Shown: in pieces, positions 22,989-31,440 of the stretch
Numbering within the stretch: the first letter of the stretch is position 1
Layout: each line of letters starts with the position of its first letter
NCBI RefSeq assembly: GCF_023544665.1
Contig: NZ_JAMJFL010000001.1
Location: forward strand, 1-64,000
Source: Streptomyces sp. YS415
GTDB lineage: Bacteria > Actinomycetota > Actinomycetes > Streptomycetales > Streptomycetaceae
Reading direction: 5' to 3'
DNA length: 64,000 nucleotides
Made by a program: the position numbers and the translations under genes
The notes under the pieces: generated by a model
Database searches by the model: none
What the model was told of the DNA's origin: nothing
The model's input: the letters and a program-made list of their open reading frames with translations, nothing else

Positions 22989-23932
22989 TGGCCACCCCCT
23001 CCGGGGCCCCGCTGGAAGGGCTCACGGCCATCGTCACCGGCGCGGGCAGGGGCCTCGGCCGCGCCGAGGCGCTGGAGCTCGCCCGGCTCGGCGCGGCCGT
23101 CGTCGTCAACGACTACGGTCAGCCGGGCCGGGACGGCTCCGGCGCATCCTCCGCCGGACCTGCGGAGGAGACGGCCGCCGAGATCCGCGCGGTGGGCGGC
23201 CACGCCCGCGCGCACACCGGGGACGTCGCTGACTTCCAACAGGCTCAGCAAATGGTCCAGTTGGCGATCGAGGAGTTCGGCAAGCTGGACATCCTCGTCA
23301 ACAACGCGGGCATCCTGCGCGACCGCATGGTCTTCTCGATGACCGAGGACGAGTGGGACTCGGTGATCCGCGTCCACCTCAAAGGCCACTTCAATACCAC
23401 CCGCTTCGCGGCAGCGCACTGGCGCGAGCGGTTTAAGGCGGACGGCGGACCGGTGTACGGGAGGATCGTGAACACCTCCTCGGAGGCGTTCCTCGCCGGA
23501 TCCGCGGGACAGCCCAACTACGCCGCCGCGAAGGGCGGAATCGTCGGCCTGACCACCTCCACGGCACTGGCGCTCGCCAAGTACGGGGTGACCGCCAACG
23601 CCATCTGCCCGCGGGCCCGGACCCGGATGACCGAGGACGTGTTCGGCGAGCCCGCCGAGGGCGGCCTCGACCCGCTCGCCCCCGAGCATGTGGCGCCGCT
23701 CGTCGGCTACTTGGCCTCACCGGCCGCCGCCCGGATCAACGGCCAGTTGCTCGTCGTGCACGGCGGCATGGTCGCGGTCGTCGACCGTCCCCGGGTCCGG
23801 GCCCAGTTCGACAGCAAGCAGGACACCTTCTCCTACGACGAGCTGGACGCCGTACTCACCGCGCACTACGCGGACCGGCCGCCGGGGGAGACGTTCGCGG
23901 CGACGGAAGTGCTGGGACTGAAACGGGCGTAG
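22988..23932 (+). CDS. Short-chain dehydrogenase, Hsd4A/multifunctional-enzyme type
   Basis: A 314-residue NAD(P)-dependent 3-hydroxyacyl-CoA or 17-beta-hydroxysteroid-type dehydrogenase. Seen motifs are the cofactor loop TGAGRGLGRA, NNAG (105-108), the active-site Ser in VNTSSEA (about 165) and Tyr178-x3-Lys182. The insertion after the second strand (NDYGQPGRDGSG...) and a C-terminal extension (FSYDELDAVLTAHYADRPPGE) are typical of the dehydrogenase unit of peroxisomal multifunctional enzyme 2 and of mycobacterial Hsd4A (Rv3502c, a KstR target as I recall). The ATG overlaps the alcohol dehydrogenase stop. Together with the MaoC hydratase it can perform two successive beta-oxidation steps. 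A strong terminator follows. Confidence 0.9.
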   Translation: MATPSGAPLEGLTAIVTGAGRGLGRAEALELARLGAAVVVNDYGQPGRDGSGASSAGPAEETAAEIRAVGGHARAHTGDVADFQQAQQMVQLAIEEFGKLDILVNNAGILRDRMVFSMTEDEWDSVIRVHLKGHFNTTRFAAAHWRERFKADGGPVYGRIVNTSSEAFLAGSAGQPNYAAAKGGIVGLTTSTALALAKYGVTANAICPRARTRMTEDVFGEPAEGGLDPLAPEHVAPLVGYLASPAAARINGQLLVVHGGMVAVVDRPRVRAQFDSKQDTFSYDELDAVLTAHYADRPPGETFAATEVLGLKRA

Positions 23933-23959
23933 GTAATTCCACTTGGATACAGGGATACA

Positions 23960-23999
23960 GAACGGCCCCCGCGCCTCTCATCGAGGTGCGGGGGCCGTT
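23960..23999. terminator. Bidirectional terminator hairpin
   Basis: A long inverted repeat (AACGGCCCCCGCGCCTC against GAGGTGCGGGGGCCGTT with a short TCATC loop) separates the SDR gene from the converging 50-residue ORF. It would end transcripts from both sides. Confidence 0.85.
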
Positions 24000-24006
24000 C
24001 CGTCGC

Positions 24007-24159
24007 TCAGGCCGCCGTCTCGGTCTGCTCAGCCGGCTTGCGGTGACGGCCGCGGGGGGCCGCCTCGCCGTCGTGGGACGAGACCGGACCGCGGTGCCTG
24101 CCCTGACCTGAGTTCTCCTGGTCCTGGGCATGCGGCTGGGTCATAGTGGCGTCGCTCAT
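24007..24159 (-). CDS. Small hydrophilic 50-residue protein with repeated GRHR motifs
   Basis: A short ORF that starts at the ATG at 24157-24159 and ends TETAA. It is very hydrophilic with no membrane segment, and contains two similar blocks, GRHRGP and GRHRKP, about 17 residues apart. An internal ATG at codon 6 is an alternative start. I do not recognise a function. Support is the composition, which is unlike a shadow frame, the 3' terminator hairpin placed just after its stop, and its place as the only frame in this gap. It could be a small regulatory or nucleic-acid-binding peptide, but nothing proves that. Confidence 0.5.
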   Translation of the reverse strand: MSDATMTQPHAQDQENSGQGRHRGPVSSHDGEAAPRGRHRKPAEQTETAA

Positions 24160-24253
24160 CGGAAATTCACCCCGTCAACATGATCTTTCAGACAGCCGAG
24201 CGAGTTTAACCGGCACACCTCGGGCCGAATCCAGCCGCACACGCCAACCGCCA

Positions 24254-25432
24254 CTACTTCGTTACAAGACGCCCCAACGGCGCCTGCTGCAACGGCACGG
24301 GCCGTACCGGGGCTGGGGTCGAGGGGGTGGGTGGTTCGTCCTGGTGCGGGCCCGCTGCGGCGCCGTCCAGGTCGGTCGCGCGGTTCCCCTCGCCCCCCAC
24401 GGGAGCCTCCGGACCCGGACTTTCCCAGTGCGCCACCCCGCACGGCACCGCCTGCGTCGAGTACGGCAGTTGGAGCGACCCCTCCCGCGTCCACCAGCCC
24501 GCTCCCGCCAGCCATCCCTCCGGCGCCGCAAGATGACGCATCTGCTTCTCGGCGGGCCGCCACACCCCGAGCCAGCTGCCGAGCGGGCCGTCCACCCGCA
24601 GCGCCACCGAGCAGCTCTCCGGCATCAGCACCTGCCCCGGCTGGACCGCGAACGGTGTCACGGCGCACTCCGGCACCCGCAGGCACTCCGGGAACCGCAC
24701 CGGCAGGGTGCTGCCCAGCACGCCCCACCCCAGCCTCGGCGCCTCCCCCGGCTCCGGCGCGTCCGAGCCGATCAGCAGCAGCCCGCTGTCCGCGTCCGCG
24801 AGCAGCAGCCGGTCGTCGCTCTCCGCCGCGATCTGCAGCAGCGGCGACACCTCCCCGCCGCGCTCCAGGTCCACCACGACCGCCTTGGTCCGGCCCCCGA
24901 CCTCCCGGTCCAGCGCCAGCATCCGCCCCGCATGGTCCAGCCACACCCCGCCCGAGCAGCGCCCCGGGATCTCGGCGACGTGCTCCGGCCCGAAGGCGCC
25001 GCCCGCCACCAGCCACACCGTGCTCGTGTACCGGCCCACGGCGAGGGCGTACGCCTTGCGCCCGCACGGCGCCGGGGGCAGCAGCCGCAGCCCGGTGTCG
25101 GCGTCGGGGCACTCGACCGCGCCGATGAGCAGCTCGCCGGTGCCGGGCCCGGTCGGATAGAGCAGCGTGAAGACATGCCGTCCGTCGGTGGGCCGCCGGA
25201 TCAGGACGCGTCCGTCGCCCATCGGCTGCACCTCGGTGCCGGGCTCCTCCGGCTGGTTGCCGGGCAGCGGCACGGCGTACGGCTCGGGTCCGTCCAGCGT
25301 CCAGCGCTCCGGGAACCAGCAGTCGCCGTCCAGCGCGAGACGCGCGGCATAGGCGCCGTCCGCGGTGATCACGCACCCCGCTTGCGGCGCCTCGGACTCG
25401 GCGGCGGGGGGTTCGATGGCACAGGCCGTCAT
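24254..25432 (-). CDS. Conserved hypothetical protein, possible beta-propeller
   Basis: A 392-residue protein with no signal peptide or membrane helix. The sequence alternates short hydrophobic strands and turns rich in Gly, Asp and Trp (DGRVLIRRPTDGRHVFTLLYP, KAYALAVGRYTSTVWLVAGG, GGVWLDHAGRMLALDRE, DRLLLADADSGLLLIGSD, GSWLGVWRPAEKQMRHLAAP), which suggests a WD40-like or other beta-propeller. The C-terminal 45 residues are Pro-rich and probably disordered. GGAGGTGA upstream of the ATG at 25430-25432 is an excellent ribosome binding site, and the longer frame upstream is rejected. I do not know its function. The gene appears monocistronic. Confidence 0.75.
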   Translation of the reverse strand: MTACAIEPPAAESEAPQAGCVITADGAYAARLALDGDCWFPERWTLDGPEPYAVPLPGNQPEEPGTEVQPMGDGRVLIRRPTDGRHVFTLLYPTGPGTGELLIGAVECPDADTGLRLLPPAPCGRKAYALAVGRYTSTVWLVAGGAFGPEHVAEIPGRCSGGVWLDHAGRMLALDREVGGRTKAVVVDLERGGEVSPLLQIAAESDDRLLLADADSGLLLIGSDAPEPGEAPRLGWGVLGSTLPVRFPECLRVPECAVTPFAVQPGQVLMPESCSVALRVDGPLGSWLGVWRPAEKQMRHLAAPEGWLAGAGWWTREGSLQLPYSTQAVPCGVAHWESPGPEAPVGGEGNRATDLDGAAAGPHQDEPPTPSTPAPVRPVPLQQAPLGRLVTK

Positions 25433-25653
25433 CGTCTGGTCACCTCCGGCCACGAAGCTAGTTTTCGTACGCACAGGCGTGGGACCGGCAGGCTGCCGCT
25501 TCACACATAAGGGTGTTCCAGGAACGATTCGCCTGAGGGAACGGGGGCGGGTGTGCTGGGCGGGGGAGCGTGGCGCCCGTGGGGCCCGGGAACGTGACAT
25601 TTCACGGACCCCGCGGCCGGGGTGCGACGGTTCTGCGGCACAGAACGGCCAGG

Positions 25654-25659
25654 TAGCCT
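25654..25659 (+). promoter_or_regulatory. Leaderless-type -10 element for the Nif3-like gene
   Basis: TAGCCT lies exactly six bases before the GTG at 25666 and no Shine-Dalgarno sequence is present, so the transcript probably begins at the start codon. Confidence 0.55.
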
Positions 25660-25665
25660 TTTCAC

Positions 25666-26505
25666 GTGCCCCGTCTGTCTGAAGTCATCGCCGCGCTGGA
25701 GAACCTGTGGCCCGCCGAGCGGGCCGAGTCCTGGGACGCGGTCGGCACCGTCGTGGGCGACCCCGATCAGGAGGTCACCCGGGTCCTGTTCGCCGTCGAC
25801 CCGGTCCAGGAGATCGTCGACGAGGCGGTCAAGCTGGGCGCCGACCTGCTCGTCACCCACCACCCGCTCTACCTGCGCGGTACGACGACGGTGGCGGCCT
25901 CGCACTTCAAGGGCCGCGTCGTCCACACCCTGATCAAGAACGACATCGCGCTGCACGTGGCGCACACCAACGCCGACACGGCGGACCCGGGAGTGAGCGA
26001 CGCCCTGGCCGGCGCCCTGGACCTGCGGGTCGTAGGGCCCCTCGTGCCGGACCCGGCCGACCCGTCCGGACGCCGCGGCCTCGGCCGTATCTGCGAACTC
26101 GACCACCCGGTCACCGTCCGCGAACTCGCCGCCCGCGCCGCCGCCCGGCTGCCCGCCACCGCGCAGGGCATCCGGGTCGCCGGCGACCCCGAGACGACCG
26201 TCCGTACGATCGCCGTGAGCGGCGGCTCGGGCGACAGCCTCTTCGACGCCGTCCGCGCCTCGGGCGTCGACGCCTTCCTCACCGCGGACCTGCGCCACCA
26301 CCCGGCGTCCGAAGCCGTGTCCCACACCCCTCTCGCGCTGCTCGACGCCGCGCACTGGGCCACCGAGTGGCCCTGGTGCGAGCAGGCCGCCGCCCAGCTC
26401 GACGAGATCTCCGACCGCCATGACTGGAACCTCCGCGTCCATGTCTCGAAGACGGTCACCGATCCCTGGACCAGTCACTCCCCTTCACCTGGAGCCCCCA
26501 ACTGA
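25666..26505 (+). CDS. Nif3-like dinuclear metal-centre protein
   Basis: A 279-residue cytosolic protein of the NIF3/YbgI (GTP cyclohydrolase I type 2-like) family, forming toroidal hexamers with a two-metal site. Metal-binding motifs are VTHHPLYLRG (about residues 64-73), AHTNADTADPGVSDALA (about 103) and the C-terminal HTPLALLDAAHWATEW (His and Glu). The biochemical role of the family is unsettled. The gene heads a conserved actinobacterial set, Nif3-like, zinc-ribbon coiled coil, RNase H-phosphatase, matching mycobacterial Rv2230c-Rv2229c-Rv2228c as I recall. Its stop overlaps the CTG start of the zinc-ribbon gene. Confidence 0.9.
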   Translation: MPRLSEVIAALENLWPAERAESWDAVGTVVGDPDQEVTRVLFAVDPVQEIVDEAVKLGADLLVTHHPLYLRGTTTVAASHFKGRVVHTLIKNDIALHVAHTNADTADPGVSDALAGALDLRVVGPLVPDPADPSGRRGLGRICELDHPVTVRELAARAAARLPATAQGIRVAGDPETTVRTIAVSGGSGDSLFDAVRASGVDAFLTADLRHHPASEAVSHTPLALLDAAHWATEWPWCEQAAAQLDEISDRHDWNLRVHVSKTVTDPWTSHSPSPGAPN

Positions 26506-27245
26506 ACGCCGCGCCCGCCGACCAGATCCGCCTTCTCGAGGTCCAGGCCCTCGACGTCCGCCTCCAGCAGCTCGCGCACAAGCGCCGCTCGCTGCCCGAG
26601 CACGCCGAGATCGAGTCGCTGACCAAGGACCTCACCCAGCTGCGCGACCTGCTCGTGGCCGCCCAGACCGAGGAGAGCGACACCGCCCGCGAGCAGATCA
26701 AGGCCGAGCAGGACGTCGACCAGGTCCGCCAGCGCGCCGTCCGCGACCAGCAGCGGCTGGACTCCGGCGCGGTCAGCTCCCCGAAGGACCTGGAGAACCT
26801 CCAGCGCGAGATCGCCTCCCTCGCCAAGCGCCAGGGCGACCTGGAGGACGTGGTCCTGGAGGTCATGGAGCGCCGCGAGTCCGCGCAGGAGCGGGTCGCC
26901 GAGCTGACCGAGCGGGTCGGCTCCGTGGAGTCGAAGATCGAGGACGCGACCGCGCGCCGCGACGCCGCGTTCGAGACGCTGGACGGTGAGGCGGCGACCG
27001 TGACCAAGGAGCGCGAGGTCATCGCGGGCGCGATCCCGGCCGACCTCCTCAAGCTCTACGAGAAGCTGCGCGAGCAGCAGGGCGGCGTCGGCGCGGCCAA
27101 GCTGCAGGCGCGCACCTGCCAGGGCTGCCGCCAGGAGCTGTCCATCACCGACATCAACGAGATCCGCGCGGCGGCGCCCGACACGGTGGTGCGCTGCGAG
27201 AACTGCCGCCGCATTCTGGTGCGTACGGCCGAGTCGGGTCTGTAG
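26502..27245 (+). CDS. Coiled-coil protein with C-terminal zinc ribbon (CT398/Rv2229c-like), CTG start
   Basis: A 247-residue protein. Residues 10-185 form a long antiparallel coiled coil (IESLTKDLTQLRDLL ... NLQREIASLAKRQGDLED ... LTERVGSVESKIEDAT). A zinc ribbon follows near residues 205-240 with CQGCRQEL and CENCRRIL. The family is thought to bind nucleic acid or act as a scaffold; the function is not established. Frame and homology to the conserved N-terminus (NAAPADQIRLLEVQALDVRL) place the start at CTG 26502-26504, which shares a CTGA overlap with the Nif3-like stop and has GGAG eight bases upstream. The first ATG/GTG/TTG in frame would cut off about 50 conserved residues. The RNase H gene follows 25 bases later. 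Confidence 0.85.
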   Translation: MNAAPADQIRLLEVQALDVRLQQLAHKRRSLPEHAEIESLTKDLTQLRDLLVAAQTEESDTAREQIKAEQDVDQVRQRAVRDQQRLDSGAVSSPKDLENLQREIASLAKRQGDLEDVVLEVMERRESAQERVAELTERVGSVESKIEDATARRDAAFETLDGEAATVTKEREVIAGAIPADLLKLYEKLREQQGGVGAAKLQARTCQGCRQELSITDINEIRAAAPDTVVRCENCRRILVRTAESGL

Positions 27246-27270
27246 GCCGGGTCCGTAGGGAGCTTCGGTC

Positions 27271-28464
27271 GTGCGGGAGTTCATCGTCGAGGCGGACGGC
27301 GGGTCACGGGGCAACCCGGGGCCCGCGGGCTACGGCGCGGTGGTCTTCGACGCCGCTACGGGGCAGACGCTGGCGGAGCGGTCCGAGTACCTCGGCGTGG
27401 TCACGAACAACGTCGCCGAGTACCAGGGCCTGCTGGCCGGCCTGCGAGCCGCGTTCGACCTGGACCCGACCGCGACCGTGCATGTTCGCATGGACTCCAA
27501 GCTCGTCGTGGAGCAGATGTCGGGCCGCTGGAAGATCAAGCACCCCGACATGAAGCCGCTGGCCATGGAGGCGTCACGGGTGTTTCCACCGGAGCGGGTG
27601 ACGTACGAGTGGATTCCGCGGGAGCGGAACAAGGTGGCGGATCGGTTGGCCAACGGGGCGATGGATGCGGGGGTTGCTGGAGCGGCGGAGGTCTCGGCGG
27701 ACTCGGTGGCCCCGGTCGCCGGGGGTGCCGCAGCCGACGCTGCCAGGGCTGACGCCGCCATGACCGACACCGCCAAGGCCGACGCCGACATCCGCGCCGC
27801 GAAGACCGTGGCGAGCGCCGGATGGGGACCCCCGGACATGGGCGCGCCCGCGACCTTCGTACTCCTCCGCCATGGCGAGACCGCGCTGACTCCGCAGAAG
27901 CGGTTCTCCGGAAGCGGCGGCAGCGATCCGGCCCTGTCGGAGATCGGCCGGGACCAGGCCGAGCGGGCCGGCGCCGCGCTGGCCCGGCGCGGCACGATCC
28001 AGGCCATCGTCGCGTCCCCCCTCGCCCGTACCCGCGAGACCGCGGCCGCCGTGGCCAGGCGCCTCGGCCTCGAAGTGGCCGTCGACGAGGGCCTGCGCGA
28101 GACGGACTTCGGCGCCTGGGAGGGCCTGACCTTCGGCGAGGTCCGCGACCGCTACCCGGACGACCTCAACGCTTGGCTCGCCGACCCCGAGGCCCGCCCC
28201 ACCGGCGACGGCGAGAGCTTCACCGAGACGGCCACCCGCATCGCCGCGACCCGCGACAAGCTGGTCGCCGCCTACGCGGGCCGCACGGTCCTCCTGGTCA
28301 GCCACGTCACCCCGATCAAGACCTTCGTCCGGCTGGCCCTGGGCGCCCCGCCCGAGTCCCTGTTCCGCATGGAACTCTCGGCGGCCTCCCTGTCGGCGGT
28401 GGCGTACTACGCCGACGGCAACGCGAGCGTACGGCTCTTCAACGACACGTCCCACCTGCGCTGA
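27271..28464 (+). CDS. Bifunctional RNase H / histidine phosphatase (acid phosphatase, CobC-like)
   Basis: A 397-residue fusion. The N-terminal RNase HI domain (1-130) removes RNA from RNA-DNA hybrids; its acidic residues are Asp9 ([11 protein letters not shown]), Glu50 ([13 protein letters not shown]), Asp75 ([11 protein letters not shown]) and Asp124 (KVADRLAN). An Ala/Asp-rich linker (about 131-190) leads to a phosphoglycerate-mutase-like domain with RHGET (200-204) and SHVTPIK, the fold of alpha-ribazole phosphatase. Mycobacterial Rv2228c has the same fusion (recollection). The start is a GTG at 27271. It probably belongs to the operon with the Nif3-like and zinc-ribbon genes. It overlaps the converging aldolase gene by 26 bases. 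Confidence 0.93.
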   Translation: MREFIVEADGGSRGNPGPAGYGAVVFDAATGQTLAERSEYLGVVTNNVAEYQGLLAGLRAAFDLDPTATVHVRMDSKLVVEQMSGRWKIKHPDMKPLAMEASRVFPPERVTYEWIPRERNKVADRLANGAMDAGVAGAAEVSADSVAPVAGGAAADAARADAAMTDTAKADADIRAAKTVASAGWGPPDMGAPATFVLLRHGETALTPQKRFSGSGGSDPALSEIGRDQAERAGAALARRGTIQAIVASPLARTRETAAAVARRLGLEVAVDEGLRETDFGAWEGLTFGEVRDRYPDDLNAWLADPEARPTGDGESFTETATRIAATRDKLVAAYAGRTVLLVSHVTPIKTFVRLALGAPPESLFRMELSAASLSAVAYYADGNASVRLFNDTSHLR

Positions 28465-29071
28465 GCCCCGCCGCGCCCCGGGCCAGCGCCTCGATGCGCG
28501 CCCAGTCCCGCGCGGCGACCGCATCCGCGGGAAGCATCCAACTCCCGCCCACGCATCCCACATTGGGCAGTGCCAGATACTCCGGCGCGGAGTCGGCCCC
28601 GATCCCCCCGGTCGGACAGAACCGAGCCTGCGGCAGGGGCCCGGACAGCGACTTCAGATACGCCGTCCCCCCGGCGGCCTGCGCCGGAAAGAACTTCATC
28701 TCCCGCACCCCGCGCTCCAGCAGCGCGACAACCTCGGAAGCCGTCGACACCCCCGGCAGGAACGGCACACCCGACGCTCGCATGGCCTCCAGCAGTACGT
28801 CCGTCCACCCCGGACTGACAAGGAACCGCGCCCCGGCATCGACGGCCGCCGTCACCTGCTCCGGCGTGATGACGGTCCCCACCCCGACAACGGCCTCCGG
28901 CACGTCAGCCGCCATGGCCCGTATCGCATCCAGCGCTGCCGCCGTCCGCAGGGTCACCTCGATGGCGGGAAGCCCTCCGGCGACGAGCGCCCGGGCGAGC
29001 GGCACGGCGTCGGACGCGTCCTCGATCACGACGACAGGCAGCACGGGGGCGAGATCCAGCACGGAGGTCAT
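28439..29071 (-). CDS. eda: 2-dehydro-3-deoxyphosphogluconate aldolase (KDPG/KHG aldolase)
   Basis: Cleaves 2-keto-3-deoxy-6-phosphogluconate to pyruvate and glyceraldehyde 3-phosphate. The 210-residue TIM barrel shows [20 protein letters not shown], the catalytic Glu in [28 protein letters not shown], and the Schiff-base Lys in [11 protein letters not shown]. The phosphate-binding [28 protein letters not shown] is complete. The ATG at 29069-29071 is used; the longer frame upstream is Arg/Cys-rich and not supported. It converges with and overlaps the RNase H-phosphatase gene. No Entner-Doudoroff dehydratase is adjacent, so it may serve general sugar-acid degradation. Confidence 0.92.
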   Translation of the reverse strand: MTSVLDLAPVLPVVVIEDASDAVPLARALVAGGLPAIEVTLRTAAALDAIRAMAADVPEAVVGVGTVITPEQVTAAVDAGARFLVSPGWTDVLLEAMRASGVPFLPGVSTASEVVALLERGVREMKFFPAQAAGGTAYLKSLSGPLPQARFCPTGGIGADSAPEYLALPNVGCVGGSWMLPADAVAARDWARIEALARGAAGLSAGGTCR

Positions 29072-29142
29072 GCGGACATCCTGTCGCCGCCGTGCAGCAT
29101 GCGCAAAGACCGTTGCACATGCTGCAATGCGGCGAGGGCGAC

Positions 29143-29925
29143 TCAGTGGATCTCGTCCACCAGCACATCCAGCGACCAAGGCGCACCGGCCTTGCCCGGC
29201 GCCGCGGCCTCCACCTCGTACCCCAGATCCCGCAACGCCTCGACCAACTCGGCCGGACCGCCGGGCTTCGTGCCGGACGTGAGCAGACTGCGCACGATCC
29301 GCCCCTTCGTCGCCTTGTTGAAGTGGCTGACGACCTTCCGGGTCGGCGCGTGCAGCACCCGCACGCTCGCCGTCCGCCCGGCCACCTCACCCTTGGGCTT
29401 CCAGGCCGCCGCGTACGCAGCGGACCGCAGATCCAGTACGAGCCCGTCCCCCGCGACCTCGGGAAGCACCGCCGCCATGGCCGTACGCCAATGAGTGCCC
29501 AGCGCCCCGAGCCCAGGCAGCTTCACCCCCATCGAGCACCGGTAGGAGGGAATCCTGTCGCTGACCCGCACCGCCCCCCACAACCCGGAGAACACGAGCA
29601 ACGAGCGCGCCGCCCGCTTCTTCGCGGCGGTGTCGAGGGAGGCGAGGTCGAGGGCGTCGTAGAGGACGCCGGTGTAGATCTCCCCGGCGGGCCGGGCACC
29701 AGCGGTCCGCAGCTCGGCATTCTTGGCGACCTCGCCCCGCAACCCCTCACTCAGCCCCAGAACCTCCCGCGCCTTCTCCTCGTCCCCCGCGCACAGCTCG
29801 ACGAGTTCGTCGAGCACGGCCGCACGAGCCTCGGACAGCCCCGGCAGCGACAGCGACTCCAGCTTCAGCGGGGCACCACGGCCGGAAGACGCCTTGCCTT
29901 CGGAGGGCGGCAGCAGGACAAGCAC
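29143..29925 (-). CDS. yaaA: Peroxide stress protein YaaA family
   Basis: A 260-residue cytosolic protein of the YaaA/DUF328 family, which in E. coli lowers intracellular iron and protects DNA during peroxide stress. It begins [11 protein letters not shown], the family hallmark, and contains [46 protein letters not shown] and [16 protein letters not shown], all conserved blocks. GGAGAT precedes the GTG at 29923-29925. It is followed by the aldolase gene 71 bases later. The much longer frame running upstream over the RNB gene is a shadow. Confidence 0.9.
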   Translation of the reverse strand: MLVLLPPSEGKASSGRGAPLKLESLSLPGLSEARAAVLDELVELCAGDEEKAREVLGLSEGLRGEVAKNAELRTAGARPAGEIYTGVLYDALDLASLDTAAKKRAARSLLVFSGLWGAVRVSDRIPSYRCSMGVKLPGLGALGTHWRTAMAAVLPEVAGDGLVLDLRSAAYAAAWKPKGEVAGRTASVRVLHAPTRKVVSHFNKATKGRIVRSLLTSGTKPGGPAELVEALRDLGYEVEAAAPGKAGAPWSLDVLVDEIH

Positions 29926-29988
29926 GGGTGGATCTCCTTCTGTAGAACTCGGCCAAGCGTACGGCGTGCTTCCGGGCGGCCTCCGCCC

Positions 29989-29994
29989 TAGGCT
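29989..29994 (+). promoter_or_regulatory. Leaderless-type -10 element for the RNB ribonuclease gene
   Basis: TAGGCT ends exactly six bases before the ATG at 30001, with no ribosome binding site in between. Confidence 0.5.
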
Positions 29995-30000
29995 CGCTGT

Positions 30001-31440
30001 ATGCCTCGCCGCCACATCCGCGTGACCGGCGCCCCAGAAGCCCCGCTCCGGGCCGCCCTCACCGCGTTGCGAACCGAGCTCGACATCGACGAGACCTTCC
30101 CGCCGGAGGTCCTGGCGGAAGCCGAAAGGGCCGCGCGAGACCCCGTGCTGCCGGTGGAGGACGCCACGGACGTCCCCCTCTTCACCATCGACCCACCCAC
30201 GTCCACGGACCTCGATCAGGCGATGCACCTGTCCCGCCAGGGCACCGGCTACCGCGTGCGGTACGCCATCGCGGACGTCGCCGCCTTCGTCGAACCGGGC
30301 ACGGCACTCGACGCCGAGACCCACCGCCGCGTCATGACCCTCTACTTCCCGGACACCCGCATCCCCCTGCACCCAGCCGTCCTCAGCGAGGGCGCGGCGA
30401 GCCTGCTGCCGGGCCAGACCCGCCCGGCGGTCCTGTGGACGATCGACCTCGACGCGGAGGGACGCCCACTGGCCGTCGACGTCCGCCGCTCGCTGGTCCG
30501 CAGCAGGGCGAAGCTGGACTACGCCGCCGTACAGAAGGAGATCGAGGAGGGGACGGCCGAGGAGCCGCTGGCGCTGCTGGCGGAGATCGGCCGGCTGCGG
30601 GAGGCCCTGGAGGTGGACAGGGGAGGCATCTCCCTGAACGTCCCCGAGCAGGAGATCGTGCAGCGGAACGGCGGCTACGAGCTGAGCTTCCGCGCCCCAC
30701 TGCCGGCGGAGGGCTGGAACGCGCAGATCTCGCTCCTCACGGGCATGGCGGCGGCGGACCTGATGCTGTCGTCCGGCACGGGAGTCCTGCGCACGCTCCC
30801 CGCTGCCCCCGACGGAGCGGTGGGCCGCCTCCGCCGTACCGCACACGCCCTGCACATCGACTGGCCGCACCACGTGTCGTACGCGCAACTCGTGCGCTCC
30901 CTGGACCCTTCGGTCCCCCACCATGCGGCATTCCTCCAGGAGTGCACGACGCTGCTGCGGGGCGCGGGCTACACGGTCTTCCGGGACGGCGACCTCCCCG
31001 ACATCGTGACCCACTCGGCGGTGGCAGCCCCGTACGCCCACTGCACGGCCCCCTTGCGCCGCCTGGCCGACCGCTTCGCGTCCTCACTGTGCCTCGCGGC
31101 AGCAGCGGGCGGCCCCCCGCCCGAGTGGGTCCTTTCGGCCATGGACGCGCTGCCCAAGGAGATGGCGGACGGCTCGCGGCGGGCCGGGACGGTGGAGCGG
31201 TCGTGCGTGGACATCGTGGAGGCGGCGGTGCTGGAGGGCCGGGTGGGGGAGGTGTTCGACGCGTACGTGGTGGATGTGGACGAGCGTCGGCCGGGGGTCG
31301 GAACCGTCCAGTTGGAGAGCCCAGCGGTGATAGGGCGGGTGGAGAGCGAGAACGGGGCGCTGCCGCTGGGGGAGCGGCTGCGCGTACGCCTCACGCAGGC
31401 GGATCCGGTGGCGGCGAAGGTACGTTTCGCCCCCGCGTGA
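30001..31440 (+). CDS. RNB-domain ribonuclease (RNase II/R family)
   Basis: A 479-residue 3'-5' exoribonuclease. The catalytic RNB domain opens with FTIDPPTSTDLDQAMHL, whose Asp64, Asp70 and Asp72 are the usual metal ligands, followed by YRVRYAIADVAAFVEPGTALDAE and MTLYFPDTRIPLHP. The conserved substrate-clamping region AAPYAHCTAPLRRLADRF is present near residue 345. It lacks N-terminal cold-shock domains and has only a short C-terminal OB-like segment, so it is a minimal RNB protein like those described in Streptomyces and Deinococcus. Transcription seems leaderless. It overlaps the converging MerR gene by 50 bases. Confidence 0.92.
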   Translation: MPRRHIRVTGAPEAPLRAALTALRTELDIDETFPPEVLAEAERAARDPVLPVEDATDVPLFTIDPPTSTDLDQAMHLSRQGTGYRVRYAIADVAAFVEPGTALDAETHRRVMTLYFPDTRIPLHPAVLSEGAASLLPGQTRPAVLWTIDLDAEGRPLAVDVRRSLVRSRAKLDYAAVQKEIEEGTAEEPLALLAEIGRLREALEVDRGGISLNVPEQEIVQRNGGYELSFRAPLPAEGWNAQISLLTGMAAADLMLSSGTGVLRTLPAAPDGAVGRLRRTAHALHIDWPHHVSYAQLVRSLDPSVPHHAAFLQECTTLLRGAGYTVFRDGDLPDIVTHSAVAAPYAHCTAPLRRLADRFASSLCLAAAAGGPPPEWVLSAMDALPKEMADGSRRAGTVERSCVDIVEAAVLEGRVGEVFDAYVVDVDERRPGVGTVQLESPAVIGRVESENGALPLGERLRVRLTQADPVAAKVRFAPA

